From the NCBI GenBank assembly GCA_963665045.2, contig CAXXJQ010000006.1, positions 558,001-622,000 on the forward strand: a DNA stretch of 64,000 nt, given 5' to 3'. Made by a program: the position numbers and the translations under genes. Shown one piece after another: positions 18,197 to 25,509 of the stretch (positions within the stretch are counted from its first letter, which is position 1; each line of letters begins with the position of its first letter). The stretch is from JAFGRU01 sp016934985. Lineage in GTDB: Bacteria > Desulfobacterota > Desulfuromonadia > Desulfuromonadales > JAAYDE01. The notes below the pieces were generated by a model, which was given only the letters and a program-made list of their open reading frames with translations, was not told the DNA's origin and made no database searches.

Positions 18197-19747
18197 TCAT
18201 TGGTTTTGAAAAAACTTCAAGCATTGATTTCGATCTACTTTTCCATTTGCATTTTTCGGTAGCGACTTTAAGAATTTGATTTCACCTGGCAGCTTATACC
18301 TGGCCAAGGTTGATGCACATTTTTCAATAATTTGCTGTGAAGAACAATTTTCATCTAACGGAACAGCCACTGCTGACAGTTTTGTCCCAAGTAACTCATC
18401 GGAAAACCCTAAAACCACCGCTTCAACAACCATTTGAGTGGAAATTAAGGCATCCTCAATTTCCTGAGTGTTCACCCGATGGCCACCGACCTTGAGCTGG
18501 TTGTCTTTTCGTCCTTCGACAAAAAAATAGCCGTCTTGATCCCGGTAGCCCAAATCGCCGGTATGATAACCGTGAGCACTCAAGGCAGCGTTGGTGGACT
18601 GAGAATCCTTCCAGTAACCCTGCATAATGTTTTCGCCGCAGGCGACTATTTCTCCAACCTGGCCAACATCAAGCTCTTTTCCTTTTTTATCAAGGACCTT
18701 AAGGGAAACACCTGGGATAGCCCTGCCAATGGAATCGATCTTTTCGGAAAGGCGATGGGGCTCGACATAACTTAACCTTGCTGAGGCTTCCGTGGCGCCG
18801 TACATGACAAACATATGGGTATGGGACGGCAAAACCTGCAATAATTTCTGTTTGGTGGTGCTATCCAGATGTCCGCCCGCCTGTGAACAATAACGCAGGA
18901 ATGGCAGTTTTTCGCGCGCATCGGCAAACGGAGAACGATGCAGTAGATAGGCATAGGTGGAAGGGACACCTGAAAAGCCGGTGACTTCCTCTTCAATCAT
19001 CTGGTTAATTACAGTGGCGGGATAAGCGAATTTATTGTTGATGACAACCCGTCCACCAACGGCAAAATGGGTATTGAGCAAAGACTTGCCCATGACATAA
19101 AAAAACGGCAGGACCACCATTTGAATGTCGTTTTCAGTCAACTCCAAATATTCAATTATGGAATTTGTATTTGCAACAATGTTGCGATGGGTCAGCATGA
19201 CCCCTTTGGGTTTACCGGTGGAACCGGAGGTATAAATGATACTGCCGAGAGAGGAATCGGAAATGGCAAGGCCGAGGTCGGGCGCATCATCTGCTGACAC
19301 AACATTGCCCCAGTCAACAACCTCGACATCCTGATTCAGGCTCAACTTAGGTTGGTTCACAATAATTGAACGGACGGCCGTTTGCGAAAAATCGACGGCC
19401 CGCAGAACACGCTCGAATTTCCTGGCCGGAACCAGGAATTTGGGCTCCAGTTCTTTGAGCAGTGGAATTAAACCGTCCGGTTTCAGTTCCGTATTCATGG
19501 GAACAACAACCGCACCAGCCTTGAGGGTGGCATAATAAGCGACCACATATTCAAGGCCGTTCTCGAGCAGCAATACGATTCGGTCGCCGGGGGCAACCCC
19601 ACTTTCGATAAAAAACCGCGCCAGATGGTTAGCCTGCGAGTTAATCTGCCGGTAAGTTGCCCGCACATCTTCATGAACCAAGGCGCATTTATCCGGGAAG
19701 CGAGATGCACTTTGTTCGAGAAAATGATGAATGAGGGTTGATTTCAT
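18197..19747 (-). CDS. Acyl-CoA ligase (AMP-forming), exosortase A system-associated
   Basis: This 516-residue ANL-superfamily adenylating enzyme has IIYTSGSTGKPKGVMLTHRN (P-loop-like A3 motif) at about 167-186, MYGATEASARLSYVEP (A5), YHTGDLGYRDQDGYFFVEGR (A7/A8) and the C-terminal lysine in PKNANGKVDR (A10). It activates a carboxylic acid as an acyl-adenylate for transfer to a carrier. In exosortase A loci this ligase is normally next to a small acyl carrier protein. Here the carrier gene (20424-20693) is separated from it by a repeat element bearing a GxxExxY gene. Confidence 0.92.
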   Translation of the reverse strand: MKSTLIHHFLEQSASRFPDKCALVHEDVRATYRQINSQANHLARFFIESGVAPGDRIVLLLENGLEYVVAYYATLKAGAVVVPMNTELKPDGLIPLLKELEPKFLVPARKFERVLRAVDFSQTAVRSIIVNQPKLSLNQDVEVVDWGNVVSADDAPDLGLAISDSSLGSIIYTSGSTGKPKGVMLTHRNIVANTNSIIEYLELTENDIQMVVLPFFYVMGKSLLNTHFAVGGRVVINNKFAYPATVINQMIEEEVTGFSGVPSTYAYLLHRSPFADAREKLPFLRYCSQAGGHLDSTTKQKLLQVLPSHTHMFVMYGATEASARLSYVEPHRLSEKIDSIGRAIPGVSLKVLDKKGKELDVGQVGEIVACGENIMQGYWKDSQSTNAALSAHGYHTGDLGYRDQDGYFFVEGRKDNQLKVGGHRVNTQEIEDALISTQMVVEAVVLGFSDELLGTKLSAVAVPLDENCSSQQIIEKCASTLARYKLPGEIKFLKSLPKNANGKVDRNQCLKFFQNQ

Positions 19748-19751
19748 ATTT

Positions 19752-20420
19752 TAGCCACGGAACCACACGGAAAAAGATAAGAAATCTGTGAATCACGATT
19801 AATCACGAGATCACATTGACAAAAGGAAAACCAAAAACCTATAAAATGAAACGTCTAACCTCAGCTTTTGGATGGCTAAAATTAATCAGAAATCCAAGTT
19901 TGTAGCCGGTCGCTTTTAGATAATTCAATATTTGGGCAATATGGATGTTCTGAAGCGATTCAACGGTTTTAAGCTCTAATATGATACGGTTATCCACAAC
20001 AATATCAGCAAAATAATCACCCACCATCTGGGCCTTGTAATTTACTTTTATTGGCACCTGACTTTCAGCCTTGATGCCACGTGCGTGAAGCTCCAGCAGC
20101 AAGGCATTTTCATACACTTTCTCAAGGAAGCCAAAACCAAGCTCTTTGCTAACCTCGAAAACCGCACCTTTAATTTGGTAAGCCAGTTCATTAATATCCA
20201 TCATGCTTTAGACTGACCTTGGCCACGGACACACACAGAAAAAATCAACAATTCTTTATGGGATAACTATGCCTTCTTGGGTAAGATCTGATAAGCAGTC
20301 GCCCCTAAAAACTCATTGTCTGAGGGTTGATCCTTTTTTGTCACAGTCTTCCCAACACAAAAAACATATGTTAAAAAAAGATTTCTTATTTGATTATACG
20401 TTCGTGTCTTTCCGTGGCTA
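19752..20420 (+). mobile_element. Repeat element with inverted ends carrying a GxxExxY gene
   Basis: The left end reads TAGCCACGGAACCACACGGA and the right end reads, on the other strand, TAGCCACGGAAAGACACGAA. Further in, both ends share ATAAGAAATCT. The four bases ATTT occur directly outside both ends (19748-19751 and 20421-20424), a possible target duplication in AT-rich DNA. A third, directly oriented end-like copy (GGCCACGGACACACACAG) is at 20221. The element lies between the acyl-CoA ligase and its acyl carrier protein. Similar ends bound shorter non-coding repeats elsewhere in the window. Mobility is inferred, not shown. Confidence 0.5.
19839..20204 (-). CDS. GxxExxY protein (PD-(D/E)XK nuclease-like)
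   Basis: This 121-residue protein carries the naming motif as G25-F-L-E28-K-V-Y31 within ELGFGFLEKVYENALLLEL. The middle part YFADIVVDNRIILELKTVE holds the D...ExK arrangement of the PD-(D/E)XK nuclease fold, and INFSHPKAEVRRFIL closes the domain. Length and motifs are normal for the family. No cellular role is established to my knowledge. The gene sits inside a repeat with inverted ends and is flanked by TTAGCCACGG-type sequence on both sides, unlike the surrounding polymer genes. Confidence 0.85.
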   Translation of the reverse strand: MMDINELAYQIKGAVFEVSKELGFGFLEKVYENALLLELHARGIKAESQVPIKVNYKAQMVGDYFADIVVDNRIILELKTVESLQNIHIAQILNYLKATGYKLGFLINFSHPKAEVRRFIL

Positions 20421-20423
20421 ATT

Positions 20424-20693
20424 TTACCCGGCGGCTGAAACCCCTGCTTGACCAGTTTTTCTTCCGATGAATGCTGTTACGTTGTTAATCGAATCGAGAT
20501 TTTCGGGAACCAATTCTTCGTCTTCTACGGTAATGGAAAATTCATCGCTGATAAATTCGATCAGTTCGAGGATACCGGTTGAATCGACGATTCCTTCATC
20601 GAGAAAAGAGGTGTTTTCTTCAAGGCCTTCATCATCACCAAAGAGGTAATTATCGATGATAAAAGTTCTGATTTTGTTTTTCACATCCGACAT
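20424..20693 (-). CDS. Acyl carrier protein, exosortase A-associated
   Basis: This is an acidic 89-residue protein with three to four helices. The phosphopantetheine attachment Ser lies in GIVDSTGILELIEF (Ser about residue 38), the expected spacing for a carrier protein. It should accept the acyl group activated by the AMP-forming ligase at 18197-19747 and present it for modification of the polymer. The repeat element at 19752-20420 lies between the two genes, with the first repeat end only four bases beyond this stop codon. Confidence 0.9.
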   Translation of the reverse strand: MSDVKNKIRTFIIDNYLFGDDEGLEENTSFLDEGIVDSTGILELIEFISDEFSITVEDEELVPENLDSINNVTAFIGRKTGQAGVSAAG

Positions 20694-20712
20694 TTACTCA
20701 ATCTCCTTTGTA

Positions 20713-21049
20713 TTAGCCACGTACCCACACGAACAAAAAGTCAAAAACCAATTAACAGGGATACATGGGATCAAGGGGATAAAACCTTCAAACCTTGGGG
20801 GTAAAATCTTAAAAACCAAAAGCCTCAGCCCATCCATCCCTGTCATCCTTGTTAAAATACCAAAACCGATTTTATCTTTTCATGGATTCACCGGATTAAT
20901 AGGATAGAGCCCTGAAACCTAATCTTCAAACTAAAGCCCCCAAATATGGTACACATTTTCAACAGGAAAACAAAAAGCCAGGTTCTAAAGTTAAAACCAA
21001 AAGCCTCATCCCATTTATCCTGTCCATCCCTGTAAATACCAGAAGTTGT
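20713..21049. repeat. Intergenic repeats between ACP and NAD synthase genes
   Basis: No gene is seen here. The stretch starts with a repeat end (TTAGCCACGTACCCACACGA) and contains the core AACAGGGATACATGGGATCA with its complement CCATCCATCCCTGTCATCC, then a second, degraded core ending CATTTATCCTGTCCATCCC. The right-hand TCCGTGGCTAA end is missing, so this is a partial copy that stops at the NAD synthase stop codon. Confidence 0.7.
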
Positions 21050-21051
21050 TT

Positions 21052-22038
21052 TTATTTTTTTATCTCCGGGACTTCTCCGACCAGGAGAGCCGGCATATGC
21101 AAGTAACTGGTGGTGCTCCGCTTGGTATCGATATCGTCATACACCCTTTGAATCTGCGCAGGCGTCAATTCCAAAACCTTGGCGACTTCTTCAGCAGAAT
21201 AACCGTTATTTTTTCCATACAGACAGAGATCCATTTCCTTGTAAGGAAGCGAAAAATAAAATTCATCCTGTCCCTGGGGCAGGGAATAGGTGTCAGTGGT
21301 GGGAGCCCGGTGGCAGATATCCTCGGGTACCCCTAGATATTCGGCCAGCTGATAAACCTGCGTTTTGTACAAATGCGCAATTGGCTTGACGTCGGCGGCC
21401 CCGTCCCCCAGTTTGACAAAAAAACCCTGGTCGTACTCCAATCGGTTGGGCGTGCCGGCGACGGCAAAATTAAGCCGGTCGGCATGATAGTATTCAAGCA
21501 TTTTGCGGGTTCTTTGTTTGAAATTAGTCGCAGCAACAATCTCCAGGTAAGCACCAAGAGGGAGGCGCTGTTTGATCAACTCCCCCTCTGAAGTCTGTGC
21601 CACCACTGAAAAGAGGCTGAAACCTCTGCTCTCGGTACTGTCGGAAATGGTGATTTTTGATTTCCACCCATCCCCGTATTCGGGAATAACAGAGCGGACA
21701 GCGGCATCATATCGACGGTAGAAACCGAGAGCCTCCAAAATACCGGAAATATCTTCGTGAACCGTTTCAATGCCAAATTTTTTGGCCAATGAGCTACTCA
21801 GGGAAAGGGTCTCTTTTGCCGAATGCCGTTCCGGCATTTCCAGACCGAAGACCCGGGAAGGACCCAGGGCTTTGACAGCGAGTGCGGCGGTCAGGCTGCT
21901 GTCGATCCCTCCGGACAAACCGATGACCAAGCCGCGACGTTTTATGCGGTTTCGCATCAGAGAACGAAGGTTTTTGATGATGTTGTTTACTTCCTGCTCC
22001 AGATCAATACGCAGTACATCTTTTGAAAAAGGCGCCAT
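21052..22038 (-). CDS. NAD(+) synthase family protein
   Basis: This 328-residue protein has the PP-loop LSGGIDSS at about residues 42-49. Later motifs are VAGTPNRLEYDQGFFVKLGDGAADVKPI and DICHRAPTTDTY, the NH3-dependent NAD synthase signature for binding deamido-NAD. There is no glutaminase domain, so ammonia must come from elsewhere. It could be the housekeeping nadE or a paralogue recruited to the polymer locus, since NAD-synthase-like genes occur in exosortase A and other capsule clusters. A TTGCCACGGA repeat end begins 23 bp upstream of its start. Confidence 0.85.
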   Translation of the reverse strand: MAPFSKDVLRIDLEQEVNNIIKNLRSLMRNRIKRRGLVIGLSGGIDSSLTAALAVKALGPSRVFGLEMPERHSAKETLSLSSSLAKKFGIETVHEDISGILEALGFYRRYDAAVRSVIPEYGDGWKSKITISDSTESRGFSLFSVVAQTSEGELIKQRLPLGAYLEIVAATNFKQRTRKMLEYYHADRLNFAVAGTPNRLEYDQGFFVKLGDGAADVKPIAHLYKTQVYQLAEYLGVPEDICHRAPTTDTYSLPQGQDEFYFSLPYKEMDLCLYGKNNGYSAEEVAKVLELTPAQIQRVYDDIDTKRSTTSYLHMPALLVGEVPEIKK

Positions 22039-22266
22039 TTAAAAACCTCAAATTCTTTTTTTGCCACGGACACACACAGACAAAAACAAACAAATTTAAC
22101 AGGGATACAGGGGATAAAAGGGATAAACCTATATTCAAACAAATGACCAATAACAAACAATTATTGACGGTTTAAAATCACTTAAAACTTAACACCTGAA
22201 ACTTAATACTTTTTTGCCGCTGATGAACGCTGATTTAAAAATAACCAATAACCCGTGACTACAATA
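22039..22266. repeat. Partial intergenic repeat
   Basis: GCCACGGACACACACAGACA is followed by the core ACAGGGATACAGGGGATAAA and then, without the complementary half, by AAACTTAACACCTGAAACTT and GCCGCTGATGAACGCTGATT. It is a truncated copy of the repeat family. No gene is seen. Confidence 0.65.
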
Positions 22267-22638
22267 TCATAAACAAATCGGTAAGGACCGAATGCGAATT
22301 CGATCTTGATCAAAGACAAGGATGCTTCCCTTTTCCAGCGCTTCTCGCATATTGGAAAGATTGGCAAGAATAAGCTCAGCTTGCTGACCGGGCCTGCGTT
22401 CTGTACCACGTCGGAAAAGAATCACCGAAGGTCTTGAGTGACCCCACAGCGCAAGCAATGTACCGAAGTCCGTGTCTGCGGATATGAGGATACGGTCTTC
22501 AGCCATGGCTCGGTCGAATACTACCGAGTCTTTTGCAGCGTGAAGACCGATTTCCCTAACGTGAATGACATCTAAACCTGATCTCCGCAAAGCATCGGCC
22601 ACCAATGGTGACAACGCATTGTCAACGAGAAATCTCAT
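22267..22638 (-). CDS. PIN-like toxin, DUF5615 family
   Basis: This 123-residue protein starts MRFLVDNALSPLVADALRRSG, the DUF5615 start with the first acidic metal ligand (Asp6). RILISADTDFGTLLALWG at about 49-66 holds the next acidic pair, and SVILFRRG follows. It is a predicted RNase-type toxin of a type II pair. It overlaps the DUF433 antitoxin gene by 4 bp and is translated after it. The pair sits in the repeat-rich zone between NAD synthase and the third asparagine synthase. Confidence 0.82.
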   Translation of the reverse strand: MRFLVDNALSPLVADALRRSGLDVIHVREIGLHAAKDSVVFDRAMAEDRILISADTDFGTLLALWGHSRPSVILFRRGTERRPGQQAELILANLSNMREALEKGSILVFDQDRIRIRSLPICL

Positions 22639-22865
22639 GCCACTTTAACCAAGGGAAGTTCGCGTTCTCTGACAGCTTCCGCGGCATACCTGAGTGCTTC
22701 TTTGATATCTTCCTCCTGCAAGTCGGGGTAGGCATTCAATATTTCATCAAAACTCATCCCATCCGCAACCATGTTAACCAGGGTAGCAACCGGAATCCGT
22801 AACCCCCTCAAGCATGGCACGCCCCCCATCTGATCGGGATTAACCGTTATTCGGGTATATTTCAT
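22635..22865 (-). CDS. DUF433 family antitoxin
   Basis: This 76-residue protein reads MKYTRITVNPDQMGGVPCLRG, then LRIPVATLVNMVADGMSFDEIL and a helix ending in EALRYAAEAV. This is the DUF433 winged-helix antitoxin pattern (NP..GG.P..GTRIPV type). It precedes and overlaps the DUF5615 toxin by 4 bp, the usual order for this pair. It is expected to bind its own promoter and neutralise the toxin. Confidence 0.85.
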   Translation of the reverse strand: MKYTRITVNPDQMGGVPCLRGLRIPVATLVNMVADGMSFDEILNAYPDLQEEDIKEALRYAAEAVRERELPLVKVA

Positions 22866-24270
22866 TGGGCACCTCGCACGTAGTTGTTTTCAATTTAAAC
22901 CGGAGCGTATGCTTTGAATAGCAGATCTGCGGCCAATTCAAGGTTCTAAATACCTATCAACCGCCAAATACGCCGATGAACGTCGAGAAAACCAAAAAAA
23001 CCAATCTTCTTGTTTAGCCACGGACACACACAGACAAAAAACAAATTTAACAGGGATGCAGGAGATAAAAGGGATTAAAACCTTAGGGTTAAAACCATAA
23101 AAACCAAGCCCTGAAGTTAAGCCTCATTATCCTTATCCCATTCATCCCCTTTATCCCTGTTTCAATAGGTTTTGTCGTTTTTTCAGCTTTTATCCGTGTG
23201 GGTTCGTGGCCAATCCTGTTTTTTATCTCTCTTTGAATCTTTGCGCGAGGAGACTGCATTTATCACGCCTGTTTACTGCATTTGAATTAAAAATTGCTTA
23301 ACAGGGACACAGGGGATAAAAGCCTTTTAAACCCTCATCTTCGGCATTTCGCTTTTTCATTCAGCCTAACGGTCTTCAGTCTGTTTACCTTATCCTGTCC
23401 ATCCCATTCATCCCTGTCAATTATGCCTTTGCTTTTGTCTGTGTGCATCCGTGGCTAACCCCAGCTTTTGCCTTTCTTTGTGTAAAACCAGTTTTACCGC
23501 TAAGATCGCGAAGGTCGCAGAGAAAACCTTACAACCAATTAACAGGGATACATAGGATTAAAGGGATAAATTGAAGGCGATTAGACCGAAGGCTGAAGGC
23601 CGAAGGGAAATCAAACCCTAAAAGTCTTCAGTCTATCAACCTTTAGCCTGTTTCTACCCTCGGTCTTCAGCCTATTAACCTGATCCTGTTCATCCCCTTC
23701 ATCCCTGAAAAAATGACCCTTGATCGTCTTTGCAAAGCAGTGGCCAAAATGCATTTACCAAGAACATTTAAAAAATTTAAACAACAAATTAACAGGGATT
23801 TATGGGATAAACGGGATAAAAAAACCCTAAAAACCATACCTTTCCTTGCCGCCAAGCACCCAAAGAAGACTGAGAAAACCTAAAAAACCAAATTCATACA
23901 GGGATACACTGGATAAAAGGGATAAATTTGAAGGCGATTAGACCGAAGGCTGAAAGCCGAAGGGAAATCAAACCTTAAAAGTCTTCAGTCTATCTACCTT
24001 TAGCCTGTTTCTACCCTCAGTCTTCAGCCTATTAACCTGATCCTGTTCATCCCCTTCATCCCTGTTAATTTTGCCTTTGCTTTTGTCCGTGTGGTTCTGT
24101 GGCCAATCCCGGCTTTTGCCTATCTTTCCGCCTTGGCGTAAGACTGGTTTTCGCCCGCGTGGGTCTGTGGCTGAAAAGTCTTTGCCTTGTCTCTTTTTCA
24201 CCAGAAATAAATTCAGCAGTGCCGGTTCCTGCCAACCGTGCAAAAGCATATCATGGAGAACGCCTTCAAT
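22866..24270. repeat. 1.4-kb array of non-coding intergenic repeats
   Basis: No convincing gene is present. At least five repeat units follow one another. One complete unit at about 23014-23213 runs from TTAGCCACGGACACACACAG to CCGTGTGGGTTCGTGGCCAA, with the ACAGGGAT core and its complement inside. A right-half unit ends at about 23456 (GTGTGCATCCGTGGCTAA). Units at about 23480-23700 and 23895-24102 contain a second palindromic module (GACCGAAGGCTGAAG ... GTCTTCAGCCTATTAACC). Between them is a short core at 23788-23840. The CGCTAAGATCGCGAAGGTCG and CGCCAAGCACCCAAAG modules mark alternative left ends. Confidence 0.7.
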
Positions 24271-24678
24271 TCAGAACCTGACCTTGTGCAAAGCCACCTG
24301 CAAACAGTCCCGAAACAGAAAAAAATCATCATCAACTGTGAAAATCGCCATATTCCTTCTATTGGCAACGGCGCAGATCAAAAAATCGGTATTAGAACCC
24401 TGGATCCCTTTTCGGCGGCACAAGTTATAAAATTCGGCGGCACATTCATAATCGCCTGTCTCCAGAGCCACATCGGGAAAAGCCTGAAGCGCGGACTTAA
24501 GCTTGGCGAACTGTTTTTCATACCTGATTCCAGATAGCAGTTCCTGCCGGACCGGACCGATAAATTGTGCCCGGGATTCGGAAATCAACTCACCCAATTC
24601 CTTAGCCACAGAGTCTTCCCCGCTCCGTTCACGACGCAAAACCAATGACCAGACACAGGTATCAACCAGAACCTTCAT
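24271..24678 (-). CDS. VapC-type PIN-domain toxin
   Basis: This 135-residue PIN-domain protein has MKVLVDTCVWSLVLRRE (first Asp, residue 6), a middle Glu in VRQELLSG (about residue 45), SNTDFLICAVANRR (third Asp) and FTVDDDFF (fourth acidic site). It is a predicted Mg-dependent endoribonuclease toxin. Its start overlaps the antitoxin stop by 4 bp. The intact acidic residues suggest an active enzyme. Confidence 0.88.
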   Translation of the reverse strand: MKVLVDTCVWSLVLRRERSGEDSVAKELGELISESRAQFIGPVRQELLSGIRYEKQFAKLKSALQAFPDVALETGDYECAAEFYNLCRRKGIQGSNTDFLICAVANRRNMAIFTVDDDFFLFRDCLQVALHKVRF

Positions 24679-24875
24679 TCAACCCGCCGTTGCTGCTTGT
24701 AGTCGTATTCCGGATCGAAATCGATCTTATGAAACATGTCCAACAATTTTATTTGCTTATGCCTTTGCACATATTCCGTTAAGGCATCCGTCACTACGGC
24801 TTTTTTGGTCTTCTGGCCCCCGAGTTTAAGTGCCTCTTCAATCAGTTTGTCATCAATAGCCAAATTCGTTGCCAT
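24675..24875 (-). CDS. VapB-type antitoxin
   Basis: The product is 66 residues from ATG 24875, chosen because GGAGGTGCTT precedes it; upstream in-frame Met codons lack such a site. MATNLAIDDKLIEEALKLGG followed by QKTKKAVVTDALTEYVQRH is the ribbon-helix-helix pattern of VapB/DUF2191-type antitoxins. The C-terminal tail (FHKIDFDPEYDYKQQRRVE) would wrap the toxin. It forms one operon with vapC. Confidence 0.85.
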   Translation of the reverse strand: MATNLAIDDKLIEEALKLGGQKTKKAVVTDALTEYVQRHKQIKLLDMFHKIDFDPEYDYKQQRRVE

Positions 24876-24923
24876 AAGCACCTCCTTCACACAAAGTATT
24901 ACACACATCAAAGTGTAAAACAA

Positions 24924-25509
24924 TCTCGCTTAGCCACACCCCCCCCAAACACAGACAACATCTGACATAAACTGTCGAACCTTCACCCGGAATTAACAGG
25001 GATACAGGGGATAAAAGGGATTAAAACCTTTAACCCTTAGGGTTAAAACCATAAAAAATAAACCCTGAAGTTAAGCCTCATCAGCCTTTTCCCATTCATC
25101 CCCTTCATCCCTGTTAATATTGCTTTTGTCCGTGTCTTTCCGTGGCCAATTCCAGCTTTTGCCTTTCTTTGCGTGAGAAAAATTTTAACCGCCGAGCACG
25201 CAGAGTACGCCGAGAAAAACCTTACAACCAATTAACAGGGATACACAGGATTAAAGGGATAAAAAGCCTTAATGCCTTTGGGTTAAATCTTTTCAAACCA
25301 AATCAGTCCTATCCTTTTCATCCCCTTCATCCCTGTTAATATTGCTTTTGTCCGTGTGGTTCAGTGGCTAAAAAAGGTTTGGAGGTATTTAGGCTGAAGG
25401 CTGTTAGGGGGACAAAAACCTTCGGTCTTAAGTCTATTTGACCTTATCCTGTTCATCCCCTTTATCCCTGTAAATATTGCTTTTGCTTTTGTTCGTGTAT
25501 TTTCGTGGC
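24924..25509. repeat. Three consecutive intergenic repeats
   Basis: Unit 1 (about 24931-25149) starts CTTAGCCACACCC and ends GTGTCTTTCCGTGGCCAA, with the full ACAGGGAT core and complement. Unit 2 (about 25186-25371) has the alternative left end ACCGCCGAGCACGCAGAG and ends GTGTGGTTCAGTGGCTAA. Unit 3 (about 25385-25512) has a shortened GGCTGAAGGCTGTTAG module and ends GTGTATTTTCGTGGCT, three bases into the asparagine synthase stop region. No gene is seen. Confidence 0.7.

Noticed and set aside
22866..25509. CRISPR array
   Set aside because: The repeats are long, palindromic, irregularly spaced and have variable ends; there are no short identical repeats with unique spacers and no cas genes.
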